Assembly (NCBI GenBank): GCA_018698135.1
Contig: JABINZ010000263.1
Location: 1 to 41,467 of the forward strand
Reading direction: 5' to 3'
Source of the DNA: Bacteroidota bacterium
GTDB lineage: Bacteria > Bacteroidota > Bacteroidia > CAILMK01 > JAAYUY01
DNA: 41,467 nucleotides
Under the pieces are notes generated by a model. That model made no database searches. It worked only from the letters and a program-made list of their open reading frames with translations, and had not been told where the DNA came from. The stretch's first letter is position 1; each line of letters starts with the position of its first letter. Below are positions 1 to 9,099 of this stretch, piece after piece. A program made the translations under genes and the position numbers.

Positions 1-560
1 GCTGGCATCCAATGTGCATCTTTTCCATCCCACTTTACATTGCAACCAATAGGGTTTGTAATCGGGTTACTAATTACTTTACCTTCTACTAATTCAGTCA
101 AAACCTGATCTAAGTCAAATACCTTGGCTTTGGTATAATCCCTGGGAAAATCAATTGCTCGTCCGGTGTAAACAAGTTTCCTTTCTTGATCAAATACATA
201 AAAGTGAGGAGTACGTAATGCACCATATGCCTTGGCTATTTCTTGTGTTTCATCATATAAATACGTCCAAGGGAATTTGAACGCTTGCATGCGTGCTTTC
301 ATATGATCAAAGTCATCTTCAATGTAGGTGTTTTTACTATTTGAATTAATAGCCACGAATTCAACTCCATTAGAACGGAATTTTTCTGCAGTATTTCGGG
401 TTGATTCATCTGAGCCAATCACATAAGGACAATGATTGCAGGTAAAAAAAACAACCAAGATATCTGAACGATCAAAATCAGCTAATTGATAGGTTTGTCC
501 ACCTGTCGAAAGCAAATTGAAATCAGGTGCTTTGCTTCCTATTTGTAATGTAAAAGTCAT
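1..560 (-). CDS. Thioredoxin-fold (AhpC/TSA-like redoxin) protein, 3' end cut by window edge
   Basis: Reading the minus strand from an ATG at 558-560 gives an open frame to the window edge (about 186 residues), so the C-terminus is missing. The start [17 protein letters not shown] is the usual opening of the redoxin fold, and [15 protein letters not shown] holds a CxxC active site (CNHC) at about residues 44-47. Later blocks ([13 protein letters not shown] with the cis-Pro; GCNVKW near the end) match the PRX-like-1 type of thioredoxin-family proteins common in Bacteroidota. Likely a cytoplasmic thiol oxidoreductase or peroxiredoxin-like enzyme, since no signal peptide is seen. The substrate is unknown. 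Family confident, exact role not. Confidence 0.85.
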   Translation of the reverse strand, partial: MTFTLQIGSKAPDFNLLSTGGQTYQLADFDRSDILVVFFTCNHCPYVIGSDESTRNTAEKFRSNGVEFVAINSNSKNTYIEDDFDHMKARMQAFKFPWTYLYDETQEIAKAYGALRTPHFYVFDQERKLVYTGRAIDFPRDYTKAKVFDLDQVLTELVEGKVISNPITNPIGCNVKWDGKDAHWMP

Positions 561-693
561 TTATTTTATATTAGTTTATCCGAATAATCATGTAAAATTA
601 GGCAAAATATTGCAGGTGTATTTCAAGCCAAGAACAGATATCTTATATTCATATTTAATTTAAAAAATGTGTTTATGATGTTTAAATACTCCT

Positions 694-701
694 TATCTTT
701 G
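694..701 (+). promoter_or_regulatory. Bacteroidota -7 promoter element for the RRM gene
   Basis: TATCTTTG matches TAnnTTTG exactly. A weak -33 candidate (TTTA, 672-675) lies 18 nt upstream. Transcription would start near 706 and give a leader of about 85 nt that contains the hairpin at 714-754. Confidence 0.6.
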
Positions 702-713
702 TTATGATAAAGC

Positions 714-754
714 TAATAAAATGCGATTATTAGGTTTCAAACAGCATTTTATTA
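714..754 (+). promoter_or_regulatory. Perfect 11-bp inverted repeat in the RRM gene leader
   Basis: TAATAAAATGC (714-724) and GCATTTTATTA (744-754) are perfect reverse complements around a 19-nt loop. The hairpin ends 36 nt before the start codon at 791. There is no U-tract after it, so it is not an intrinsic terminator. Its place in the 5' leader suggests control of translation or RNA stability, for example temperature response or autoregulation by the encoded RNA-binding protein; that role is inference. Confidence 0.6.
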
Positions 755-790
755 AAGTCTTTTCGTATCGATTTCACTTAATATTGCAAT

Positions 791-1093
791 ATGAACATCT
801 ACGTAGGTAACTTAAATTACAATGTTACAGAAGAAGAATTACAAGAAGTCTTCTCAGAATTTGGAAGTGTAGCTTCTGTTAAAATTATCAAAGATCAACA
901 TACCGGCCGTGCAAAAGGATTTGCATTTATTGGTATGGATCAGGAAGAAGATGGTAAAAATGCCATCGAAAAATTAAATCAAACTGAAATTTTCGGTCGT
1001 ACTATTAAAGTTAGTCAGGCTAAAGATGGTGGAGGAAAAAGAGACAATTCCTTCAACAAGCCACAAAACAGATATGGCGACACCGATTTATAG
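791..1093 (+). CDS. RRM-domain RNA-binding protein
   Basis: A 100-residue protein made of a single RNA recognition motif. RNP2 is IYVGNL (residues 3-8) and RNP1 is KGFAFIGM (42-49); both carry the aromatic residues that stack on RNA bases. The remaining tail is short and hydrophilic (KRDNSFNKPQNRYGD). Such small RRM proteins are widespread in Bacteroidota and Cyanobacteria and bind single-stranded RNA; several are linked to cold response or post-transcriptional control. It is transcribed alone from the -7 element at 694. A 9-bp hairpin (1119-1144) without a U-tract lies just downstream and could protect the 3' end. Family certain, targets unknown. Confidence 0.95.
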   Translation: MNIYVGNLNYNVTEEELQEVFSEFGSVASVKIIKDQHTGRAKGFAFIGMDQEEDGKNAIEKLNQTEIFGRTIKVSQAKDGGGKRDNSFNKPQNRYGDTDL

Positions 1094-1134
1094 GTAAATT
1101 TTTCTTCTCAGATTATTCTATTCAATAGTAGTTC

Positions 1135-1656
1135 TTATTGAATAAACAGTGTTTTGATGCTTTCCTGAAGTCCATCATTGTATTTATTCTTTTGTTTTTC
1201 AGGGCAATCAAATCGAAAAAGAATGAATTCATTCTCGGATAGTTTAGTGCAAAAAACACATGTATATGTTTTCTTATTGCTAAACTCCTGAACGCCAACC
1301 TTCTTGTTTCTATTTATCAATATTTTTCTTTCCTTGACTGCTAATAAGTCATGTAAATCTTCAAATTCTCTTGATAAGGTATTGGTAACAGTTAATACAT
1401 CGGATGTAGATTGAAAGTCGAATACATAAGCCTTCATGGATGCTGCATTATTTTTCGTAGACCAGCTTTTCTCTAATTTAGCAAATTCAAGATGATCATT
1501 GCTATCTACAGTCTGTTTTTCAATAAACTCCTGTTGAATAAGCACTTTAACCTTATTTTCTAAAAATATATACTTGACAAATTTTTGCCCAAAAGAATTT
1601 AATGATATTATTACCATTGCCACAAATACCAATAAACTTATTGATTTACTCTTCAT
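1135..1656 (-). CDS. Small exported protein of unknown function
   Basis: About 173 residues from the ATG at 1654-1656. I chose this start because MKSKSISLLVFVAMVIISLNSFGQ is a clean signal peptide; an upstream in-frame start at 1689 would overlap the U-tract of the hairpin at 1694-1722. The mature part is basic, rich in Lys and Glu, with two Cys in a CVFC arrangement (YTCVFCTKL) in its last third, which could form a disulfide or bind a metal. I do not recognise the family. It is convergent with the RRM gene, only 41 nt away. Periplasmic location is inferred from the signal peptide. Confidence 0.7.
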   Translation of the reverse strand: MKSKSISLLVFVAMVIISLNSFGQKFVKYIFLENKVKVLIQQEFIEKQTVDSNDHLEFAKLEKSWSTKNNAASMKAYVFDFQSTSDVLTVTNTLSREFEDLHDLLAVKERKILINRNKKVGVQEFSNKKTYTCVFCTKLSENEFILFRFDCPEKQKNKYNDGLQESIKTLFIQ

Positions 1657-1686
1657 AAATAGCGTTGATTTGGTAATAATAAGATA

Positions 1687-1793
1687 CAAAAAAAAGGCAA
1701 ATAAGAACTACTTATTTGCCTTCCCTTGCTATTAAAGATTGAAAACAGTGATGAAACTTGATGCAAATATATTAGATTTTTGCAATTATCAAA
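1687..1793 (-). ncRNA. Candidate small RNA (or leader attenuator): promoter plus intrinsic terminator
   Basis: On the minus strand a -33-like TTTG (1793-1790), 18 nt, then the -7 element TATATTTG (1771-1764) is followed about 40 nt later by a perfect 12-bp stem AAGGCAAATAAG/CTTATTTGCCTT (1694-1722, 5-nt loop) running straight into eight U. A transcript from about 1759 to 1687 would be about 73 nt. No ORF fits in it. Alternatively it is the leader of the exported protein gene at 1656, with the terminator acting as an attenuator 31 nt before the start codon. No expression evidence is available. Confidence 0.5.
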
Positions 1794-2043
1794 ACTTTTT
1801 GAAATAATGATATTAAATCTAAATTACGAATGAATTCATACATTATATTCTTAATTAGTGGAAATAATCAGCAATCTGATTTTAAGTTTTTCATTTTCAA
1901 TTATTTCAAACTTACTTATCTAATTATTTAAATATTTAACAATAGTTCTTCAGTATCAAATTATCCGCAAAACATGCTAACTAACATATATGTGGATTAC
2001 TTTTAAAATTACACATTATAGAATTAATAGATTTGCAGAGAAT

Positions 2044-2082
2044 AAAAAAAGTCACAGGCTCAATAGGACATGAACCTGTGAC
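2044..2082 (-). terminator. Intrinsic terminator, minus strand
   Basis: On the minus strand GTCACAGG...CCTGTGAC forms an 8-bp stem (extendable to 11 with one G-U pair) around a short loop at 2082-2051, followed by seven U (2050-2044). It lies about 165 nt after the glycogen operon and about 115 nt beyond that operon's own hairpin at 2197-2239, so it is either a backup terminator or ends a separate short transcript from 2083-2196. Confidence 0.65.
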
Positions 2083-2196
2083 AGAAATGGTAGAAATGAA
2101 AAGAATCTGTACTTATATCCTTTTCATTCAATAAAAGTTACCTACGACCTTCAATGCATTTGATTTTCAAATACTTACAAACAGTATTTATTTTTT

Positions 2197-2239
2197 AAAA
2201 TCGAAAAGTCAGTAAGAATTTTACCGACTTTTCGATTTT
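2197..2239 (-). terminator. Long hairpin terminating the glycogen operon
   Basis: AAAATCGAAAAGTC (2197-2210) pairs perfectly with GACTTTTCGATTTT (2226-2239). The stem extends inward by GTAA/TTAC after one mismatch, leaving a 5-nt loop. It begins 9 nt after the stop codon of the synthase-phosphorylase gene. The U-tract is inside the stem, so it may act as terminator or as a 3' end protecting structure. Confidence 0.65.
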
Positions 2240-2248
2240 TCAATGCAT

Positions 2249-5200
2249 TTATGCCCAGTAGATTAAATTGATATTTGTTCTATTAGTTAAGTCAGGATGC
2301 TTGGGTAGGACGCGCATTCCATAATTGAATTTTCCCGATTTTTGGGCTACATAGTTAATCGAATAGGTCAACACATCTTCCTTCTCAGCAACTAATTGCA
2401 TTTCAAAAACAGAAAAGTATTCATCATAAATTTCCAACTTGTCTCCATAAACAATGGAATCGTGAGATGAATCTTTAATGATAATTAACTGCGCACTGAT
2501 TTCTTCTTTGGTTAATTTACCTTTATGCACTTCAATGCTAGCCGAAACTACATCATTCACATTAAGCACATCCCCATTTCCACCTTTTAAGTTGATGGTG
2601 TTAATATGAATGCTGGCAAAACGATTACGAATTGATGAAAGCCATTCAGAAAAGGACTTTGCTTTTTCAAAGGAGTTGTCTGATAGCAAAGCATAGCGGC
2701 TTGCTGTTGGTAAATACATATCTCTGAAATAGTCATTCAACATGCGATGTGTATTAAATCCACCTAATATCGTAATCATCGATCGTTTCATTTTTTCAAC
2801 CCATTGAACGGGTACTCCTCTGTTATTTCGATTGTAATAAGAAGCAACTATTTCATTCTCCAGTATATCATAAAAAGATTCACTGTCAAATATGTTTTGT
2901 GTATCTGTATTTTTATATTGTTTTTGCTCTCCTATTGCCCAGCCATTGGTTGAATCATAGGCTTCATCCCACCAGCCATCTAAAATGCTGCAATTGATTA
3001 CTCCATTGATTCCTGCCTTCATGCCACTGGTTCCCGATGCTTCATTAGGCCGTATGGGATTGTTTAGCCATACATCCACTCCTGATACCAATTTTCGAGC
3101 AAGTTTAATATTGTAATCCTCCAAAAATATAATTTTACCTAAAAATTCAGGCATTTTTGAAATGGCCACAATCTCCTTAATTAATCGAGCTCCTTCCAAA
3201 TCATCAGGATGTGCTTTACCAGCGAAAACCAACTGAACAGGATATTCAGGATTTAAAAGAATTTTCTTCAATCGATCAAAATCCTTGAATAATAAAGTCG
3301 CCCTTTTATATGTGGCAAATCTTCGTGCAAAACCAATGGTCAGTGGAGTGGGATCCAAATTCTTTAAAAACAGTTCCAATTTTGCAGGTTCTTCTCCTTC
3401 CCTTGTCCAGTTTAAAGTAACTTTTTCTTTCACATAACTAAAGAAACGTTCTTTACTGGTGTTGTGAGCATGCCAGATATCCTTCTCTGGAATTTTATTA
3501 ATCTTCTCCCAAAAGTCTTTGTTAAGTTGTCCTTTCTGATAATCAATCGATTGATACTTATCAAATAAATCGCGCATTTCGGATGACAGCCACGTACTCA
3601 AATGAATTCCATTTGTAATATGGCTAATAGGTACTTCCTCTTGCAAAAAGCCGGGCCAAAGTTTAGACCACATTTTACGTGAAACAACTCCATGTAATTT
3701 GCTTACACCATTTCTCTTGAATGTATTGGTTAAAGCAAGAATTGTCATTTCATATTCAGCTTTTGAATTAGCATTTCGTCCGGAAATATCATTGAAATTT
3801 TTCCAGCTTAAACCATTTGCTTCAACATAACTTCTCAGATAATTTTCAACCAAATTATAATCAAAAACCTCATTGCCTGCAGGAACAGGTGTGTGGGTAG
3901 TAAAAACAGTACTTGATCTAATAAGCTCTTTGGCCGTATCAAAATCCAGTTTATTGTATTTAATTTGATTGATAAAGCGCTGGATGATTAAGAAAGCTGA
4001 ATGTCCTTCATTCAAATGGTATACAGAAGGAGTAATATTTAATTCCTGTAAAAGTTTAACACCACCTATACCCAGTATTAATTCTTGTTCGATTCGATTC
4101 TTTTTTCCTCCTCCATATAGATTTGATGTAATCAAACGATCAGCAGGGCTGTTTTCAAGAATATCGGTATCAAGCATATACACTTGAATTCGTCCAACCT
4201 GAATGACCCATGCTTTTGCAAACACTTCTCTTCCCGGAAAATCGATGGATATCAAAACGGCTTTCCCTCTTTTCCTGAGTTCATGTATAGGCATTCTATG
4301 AAAATCGTTGTGAAAATATTCGACTTTCTGATTTCCATCCAAGCCAATTCCCTGCATAAAATATCCTTTTCGGTAGAGTAATCCTACACCAATCAAAGGA
4401 ATGTTCATATCGGAAGCTGACTTAATATGATCGCCTGAAAGAATGCCCAAGCCACCGGAATAAATGGGAATTGATTCGTGAAAACCAAATTCCATACTAA
4501 AATAAGCAACAGGTTTTTCTGGAGTAATGTAATCATCTCCTTTCACCATTGATTTTTTAGCACTCATGTATTTATTGAACTTATTCATTACTTCTTCGTA
4601 AAAATGAAGATAATTTTCGCTTTGAATAACTTCCTGTAAACGTTGTGGATCAATGGTTTCAATTAAACTAACCGGATTGTTTCCCAATTTATCATATAAA
4701 TCAGGATCAAGCCTATTAAATAATTGATGAGCAACTGGATTCCACGCCCACCATAAATTAAAAGCCAAATCTCTTAACCCCTGAATTTCTTTAGGCATTG
4801 ACGACTTGACTGTGAAGTTCCGCAGTCGAGGTTTAGTGCTATCTGTTCCACTGAATGCGAGCGCATTCACATTTGTTTTACTTTTTTCCATATGACCGTC
4901 AAATCTCTCTTTTGAAACTTTTTCTGCATTTGTATAGGCTGTTAAGTAGTGAGGATAAAAATTCGCCCATTCAGCTTGTAAAGCCAGCTCACGCAAACCC
5001 GGCCTTAGCTCATCAGCTTGCTTATTGCTCCGATTTATAAATTCCATAATGGATTCGGATAGCTCGTTAACCACAACATCGTGTGATTGATTATAGCGCT
5101 TGATTACATGAACTCCCGGAACCGTTTTTTTCTGCGCATTAACCCATAATCCAAATCCGGCTAAGTCAGTGGTTATTGTTGGAATACTAAATGCCACACT

Positions 5201-6496
5201 TTCAAGAGGGGTATATCCCCATGGCTCATAATAGGATGCAAAAACAGCTAAATCACAACCCGATAATGCATCGTAATATTCCATGTCAATTAGGCGATCT
5301 CGTCCATCTAAATAAATTGGAATAAAGATTAAATTAATTTTGTCGTTCTCACCATTCAATAAATTGTGCTGATTAGCAGCCTTCACAATAGGATCATCGT
5401 TCTGATTCCATAAAGGATGGGTTGCGATTTTAGCATGACGGACTCCGGATAGATTTTGGCTTTGATTGTTCGCCTCATTAGATCCGGCCAAAACAAACAT
5501 AAATACAATTAACTCCTTATTTTTGGCTAAACGATCTTCCTTTTTTATTCTTGCAATTGCATCTAACAATACATCCAATCCTTTGTTTCGATACTCATAT
5601 CGACCAGATGTTGACAGAATGAATGCATTTTCTTCATCAATATCCTTTTGAAGAAATTTAGAGGCTATTTCCAATAGTCTTTTTCTGTTTTTCTTGAAGT
5701 GCTCTGGATTTTTCTGATAATCGGGCACTTTGCTCATATCAAATCCATTTGGCAAAACCTGATCGACAGGCACATTCAGTAAATGTTTTGCTTCCATGGC
5801 TGTAATATCACTCACAGTTGTAAAGCTATCTGCCTCGTGTGCACAAATCTTCTCCATCGAATATTTTGCCAGAATATTAAATCGTGCTGCTTCACTATCT
5901 GGATTAATATTTTCAATAACACGATACAAATCAATTCCATTACCTGCAATGGAACGCCCTAGAATAGTAGCATGGGTTGTAAACACAGTACTGATATGTG
6001 GCGCATACTTTCTCAGATAGAGCAAACCAGAGCCTGTCATCCACTCATGGAAATGAGCAATTGTTTCCAGATCATCATAAATATCGCTAATTGCCTCAAT
6101 TACTCTTCCTGCATGATTGGCAAAGGAAACTGGTTCAATATAGTCCCATCCTCCGGTCATTGAGTCAACACCATATTCTTCCCATAATTCAAAAAGGATT
6201 TTATCTTTATCGACTATAGATGGAGGAACTAAAATAACAGCTGGTTTTTCGGGTAAATCCCAATATCCCACTTTTGCAAGTATTCCAAGGTGATCCAATT
6301 TGTGTTTGATGGTCAACATACTTGCTGAGTTCGATTCAACAAAGCCAGGATTTGAGTCCAGGAGAGGTCCTATTAGAAAATAGTTTTTACCAAATGCAGC
6401 GGTTGCTTGCTCCAATTTTGATGTAATAACAGTATATATTCCACCTACTTTATTACATACCTCCCAGGATACTTCAAAAAGTAATTTATGATTCAT
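2249..6496 (-). CDS. Glycogen synthase (GT3) - alpha-glucan phosphorylase (GT35) fusion
   Basis: About 1415 residues from the ATG at 6494-6496; an in-frame GTG at 6505 would add three. Residues 1-520 resemble eukaryotic-type glycogen synthase: FEVSWEVCNKVGGIYTVI at the N-terminus and the E-x7-E retaining-GT signature (YEPWGYTPLE) at about 424-432. After a linker at about 525-555 comes a short-form phosphorylase: a DUF3417-type entry segment (LRDLAFNLWWAWNP), YFSMEFGFHESIPIYSGGLG, and EASGTSGMK with the PLP-binding lysine at about 1160. A beta-rich tail ends the protein. One chain thus carries both the enzyme that adds glucosyl units from a nucleotide sugar and the one that removes them as glucose-1-phosphate. 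Last gene of the glycogen operon, 87 nt after the GH57 gene. Both halves look intact. Confidence 0.93.
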   Translation of the reverse strand: MNHKLLFEVSWEVCNKVGGIYTVITSKLEQATAAFGKNYFLIGPLLDSNPGFVESNSASMLTIKHKLDHLGILAKVGYWDLPEKPAVILVPPSIVDKDKILFELWEEYGVDSMTGGWDYIEPVSFANHAGRVIEAISDIYDDLETIAHFHEWMTGSGLLYLRKYAPHISTVFTTHATILGRSIAGNGIDLYRVIENINPDSEAARFNILAKYSMEKICAHEADSFTTVSDITAMEAKHLLNVPVDQVLPNGFDMSKVPDYQKNPEHFKKNRKRLLEIASKFLQKDIDEENAFILSTSGRYEYRNKGLDVLLDAIARIKKEDRLAKNKELIVFMFVLAGSNEANNQSQNLSGVRHAKIATHPLWNQNDDPIVKAANQHNLLNGENDKINLIFIPIYLDGRDRLIDMEYYDALSGCDLAVFASYYEPWGYTPLESVAFSIPTITTDLAGFGLWVNAQKKTVPGVHVIKRYNQSHDVVVNELSESIMEFINRSNKQADELRPGLRELALQAEWANFYPHYLTAYTNAEKVSKERFDGHMEKSKTNVNALAFSGTDSTKPRLRNFTVKSSMPKEIQGLRDLAFNLWWAWNPVAHQLFNRLDPDLYDKLGNNPVSLIETIDPQRLQEVIQSENYLHFYEEVMNKFNKYMSAKKSMVKGDDYITPEKPVAYFSMEFGFHESIPIYSGGLGILSGDHIKSASDMNIPLIGVGLLYRKGYFMQGIGLDGNQKVEYFHNDFHRMPIHELRKRGKAVLISIDFPGREVFAKAWVIQVGRIQVYMLDTDILENSPADRLITSNLYGGGKKNRIEQELILGIGGVKLLQELNITPSVYHLNEGHSAFLIIQRFINQIKYNKLDFDTAKELIRSSTVFTTHTPVPAGNEVFDYNLVENYLRSYVEANGLSWKNFNDISGRNANSKAEYEMTILALTNTFKRNGVSKLHGVVSRKMWSKLWPGFLQEEVPISHITNGIHLSTWLSSEMRDLFDKYQSIDYQKGQLNKDFWEKINKIPEKDIWHAHNTSKERFFSYVKEKVTLNWTREGEEPAKLELFLKNLDPTPLTIGFARRFATYKRATLLFKDFDRLKKILLNPEYPVQLVFAGKAHPDDLEGARLIKEIVAISKMPEFLGKIIFLEDYNIKLARKLVSGVDVWLNNPIRPNEASGTSGMKAGINGVINCSILDGWWDEAYDSTNGWAIGEQKQYKNTDTQNIFDSESFYDILENEIVASYYNRNNRGVPVQWVEKMKRSMITILGGFNTHRMLNDYFRDMYLPTASRYALLSDNSFEKAKSFSEWLSSIRNRFASIHINTINLKGGNGDVLNVNDVVSASIEVHKGKLTKEEISAQLIIIKDSSHDSIVYGDKLEIYDEYFSVFEMQLVAEKEDVLTYSINYVAQKSGKFNYGMRVLPKHPDLTNRTNINLIYWA

Positions 6497-6583
6497 TTTT
6501 TGCACGTTCGATATTTATTAATCTTGTTATTTGGGTAGTTGGCTAAAATCAATACACAGAAAAATCCAAAGTTTCTTCAGTGA

Positions 6584-7783
6584 TTATTTTAGTAAATTCT
6601 TTTGCTTCAATATTTCAATCAGGTCATTTAATACGTTTGCATAAATAACATAGGCATCATACGGACTTTCGTAGGGATTAAAATATTTATGTACATCACC
6701 ATCAGAAAACCATTTTGTACACATATAATAAAAATGATCGGATGTCAATAGTTTTCGCCAAGTGTGAATGAGGTTATTGTCTTTAGAAGCTTTTACTGCT
6801 TGCTCTATTTCGTATATTTTTTCAATAGCAGAATCCTGCAAAGGATTGCCCAACCATGCTGTTAAATCTCTTTCAAGGTCTGCCCATGAAATATAATAAG
6901 GCACATCAATTTGTGACAATGGCGTATAAAAATTACTGACTTCAGCTGGTGTAATAAATTGAAAATCGGGTTTTTTGTAAATTGCTTCCGGCATTGCCTT
7001 CATAAATTCAAAAATTCCAGTATCAGCCCATTGATGCTCTCCAAAAGTTTCATAATCCATAAATAGATTAATTAACTCTCCATTTCCTGAAGTGGAATGG
7101 ACCCATGAAGCAAATTTTTCGGCAGTTAAGGGATAATCTTCCCAAGCCTGATTTGAAAAACGAAAAGCAATATCGTCTGAAAGTTTGAAGTTTTTCAGCA
7201 ATAAATTCAATTTATGGGTTCCTGTGGGTTGGTATAGAAAATTTGGACTTCTCCAGCCCAATATTTGATTAGCCCCTTCAGTAATCACCGTTTTATAGCC
7301 CATCTTTTCCAATTCAAGGGCTAAGTCGTTGTGATAAATTAATTCAGTATTTCGAAATGTTGAGGGTGTTTGCCCAAAAAGTTTCTGTATTTTCTCTTTG
7401 TGCATCTGTACCTGCTCTTTGAATTCTTTTTTAGAAAACAAAAACGACAACGAATGAAAATAGGTTTCGTTTATAAACTCTACCTGACCTGTTGCAGCAA
7501 GCTCTTGAAAAAGTTCAAGCACATACGGATTATACATTTCGAACTGCTCGAGCGCAACTCCTGAAATAGAAAAGGAAACTTTAAATTGGCCCGGATAACG
7601 CTTTATTAAATCCAACAATAATTTGTTTGTAGGAATATAACATTTTTCAGCAACCTTATTTAATATGCTTCGATTTGCTTCTTCATCTTCATAAAAATGG
7701 TTCTTACCAATATCAAAAAAAGAATAATCCTTTTTTAATCGAAATGGTTGGTGAACCTGGAAATAAAATACAATTGATACCAT
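6584..7783 (-). CDS. Glycoside hydrolase family 57 (alpha-amylase / glucanotransferase type)
   Basis: A 399-residue cytoplasmic protein (no signal peptide) opening VFYFQVHQPFR, the GH57 region I HQP motif (residues 11-13). The nucleophile is expected at Glu147 in FRNTELIYHND, and the acid/base Asp243 lies in FMDYETFGEHQW; these are GH57 conserved regions. GH57 enzymes cleave or transfer alpha-1,4 (some alpha-1,6) glucans. It starts 2 nt after the GT4 gene's stop codon, so the two are translationally linked, and the synthase-phosphorylase follows. Within this operon it probably trims or remodels glycogen or maltodextrin. The exact activity (amylase versus 4-alpha-glucanotransferase or branching) cannot be read from sequence. 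Confidence 0.92.
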   Translation of the reverse strand: MVSIVFYFQVHQPFRLKKDYSFFDIGKNHFYEDEEANRSILNKVAEKCYIPTNKLLLDLIKRYPGQFKVSFSISGVALEQFEMYNPYVLELFQELAATGQVEFINETYFHSLSFLFSKKEFKEQVQMHKEKIQKLFGQTPSTFRNTELIYHNDLALELEKMGYKTVITEGANQILGWRSPNFLYQPTGTHKLNLLLKNFKLSDDIAFRFSNQAWEDYPLTAEKFASWVHSTSGNGELINLFMDYETFGEHQWADTGIFEFMKAMPEAIYKKPDFQFITPAEVSNFYTPLSQIDVPYYISWADLERDLTAWLGNPLQDSAIEKIYEIEQAVKASKDNNLIHTWRKLLTSDHFYYMCTKWFSDGDVHKYFNPYESPYDAYVIYANVLNDLIEILKQKNLLK

Positions 7784-7785
7784 TA

Positions 7786-9081
7786 TTAATTATTCAAGAT
7801 GGTTTTGTATACGATTTTAATTTTTTCTCCGGCAAAATCCCAATGGATAAATTCCATATCGCCCTTGCTTTTTTCGGCTACTTCTTTTGCCAATTCATCA
7901 TCTTCGAGAAGCATTAACATCATTTCAGCTAAACGATCGATATCCCAAAAATCGACTTTTATGGCATTATCTAAAACTTCTGCCACACCAGATTGCTTGG
8001 AGATAATGGCCGGAACATCATACAATAGGGCTTCAAAAGGAGAAATTCCAAATGGCTCAGAAACAGATGGCATCACATATACATCGCTGGTTGCATACAT
8101 TTTTTCAACCTCTATTCCTTTTAAGAAACCTGTAAAATGGAATTTATCAAGCATTCTTAAACTGGCTACACGCAATATCATACGAGTTAAAAGATCACCA
8201 CTACCAGCCATCACAAAACGCACATTTTTATATTTCTGAAGTACTTTATAAGCTGCTTCAACAAAATAATCAGGACCTTTTTGCATGGTTACACGACCTA
8301 AAAAAAGTACAATCTTCTCTTTTACATTTTTCTCGATTCCCAAGCGTTCCAACCGATGTTTCTTTTCAACAGCATTATGGACGACTTCTATTTTATCTGC
8401 ATCAATTCCATATTTGCTAACGATGATATTCTTCGTGAAATGACTTACTGCAATTATCTTATCAGCATGCTCCATTCCATATTTCTCTATTTCGAATACC
8501 TCCTTATTAACATGCTCTCCGCTTCTATCAATTTCGGTAGCATGAACATGTATGACCAAAGGTTTACCACTTGCATGTTTGGCTGCTACTCCGGCAATAA
8601 ATGTTAACCAATCATGTGCATGAATGATATCACAATCTTCACCATAACCAAGGATTTCACCAATAATACCATATCTATGAACTTCACTCATCAACTCCTT
8701 ACCATAATTTCCTGTGAAATGAAGTAATCCCTCCTGCTCAAGCTCCAACCTTTTTTGCTTGTTCTCAATTCTAAATTGATGTAGGTATTCAGTATATTCT
8801 TCTTTTGTAAAATAGGGAGCAATTGTAAATTTCTTTTCAAATACAGAAACATCAATATTTTTCATTTCACTGATAACGCTTTCATATCGCTTTATTAGAT
8901 GAACTTCATCAGCAGCAATAATTTTGAAAGGCACATCAATTTTTTGCCCTCTTTTTGTTGGCATTACAAAAGCCAGCTCCACTCCTGAATTGTGCAAACC
9001 ACGGGTAATTCCATAACTGGCGGTTCCCAAGCCTCCACTAATAATTGGAGGGAATTCCCAACCGAACATTAAAACCTTCAT
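7786..9081 (-). CDS. GT4-family glycosyltransferase, glycogen-synthase-like
   Basis: A 431-residue GT-B fold protein. The N-terminal domain opens MKVLMFGWEFPPIISGGLG with the glycine loop that holds the nucleotide sugar, and has DIIHAHDWLTFIAG in its middle. The C-terminal domain has VLFLGRVTMQKGPDYFVEAA and the E-x7-E signature in VSEPFGISPFEALL. This matches the glycogen synthase/glycosyltransferase found between debranching enzyme and GH57 in Bacteroidota. It lies 18 nt after the debranching enzyme and 2 nt before GH57. It is the second glucan synthase-like gene in the operon besides the GT3 fusion, so it may elongate a different acceptor or use a different donor; that is inference. Confidence 0.9.
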   Translation of the reverse strand: MKVLMFGWEFPPIISGGLGTASYGITRGLHNSGVELAFVMPTKRGQKIDVPFKIIAADEVHLIKRYESVISEMKNIDVSVFEKKFTIAPYFTKEEYTEYLHQFRIENKQKRLELEQEGLLHFTGNYGKELMSEVHRYGIIGEILGYGEDCDIIHAHDWLTFIAGVAAKHASGKPLVIHVHATEIDRSGEHVNKEVFEIEKYGMEHADKIIAVSHFTKNIIVSKYGIDADKIEVVHNAVEKKHRLERLGIEKNVKEKIVLFLGRVTMQKGPDYFVEAAYKVLQKYKNVRFVMAGSGDLLTRMILRVASLRMLDKFHFTGFLKGIEVEKMYATSDVYVMPSVSEPFGISPFEALLYDVPAIISKQSGVAEVLDNAIKVDFWDIDRLAEMMLMLLEDDELAKEVAEKSKGDMEFIHWDFAGEKIKIVYKTILNN

Positions 9082-9099
9082 AAATACTTATTGTTTCAA

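Noticed and set aside
3969-6163. Several plus-strand frames of 60-75 codons inside the synthase-phosphorylase gene
   Set aside because: They are antisense shadows of a well-supported coding region with no domain or RBS support.
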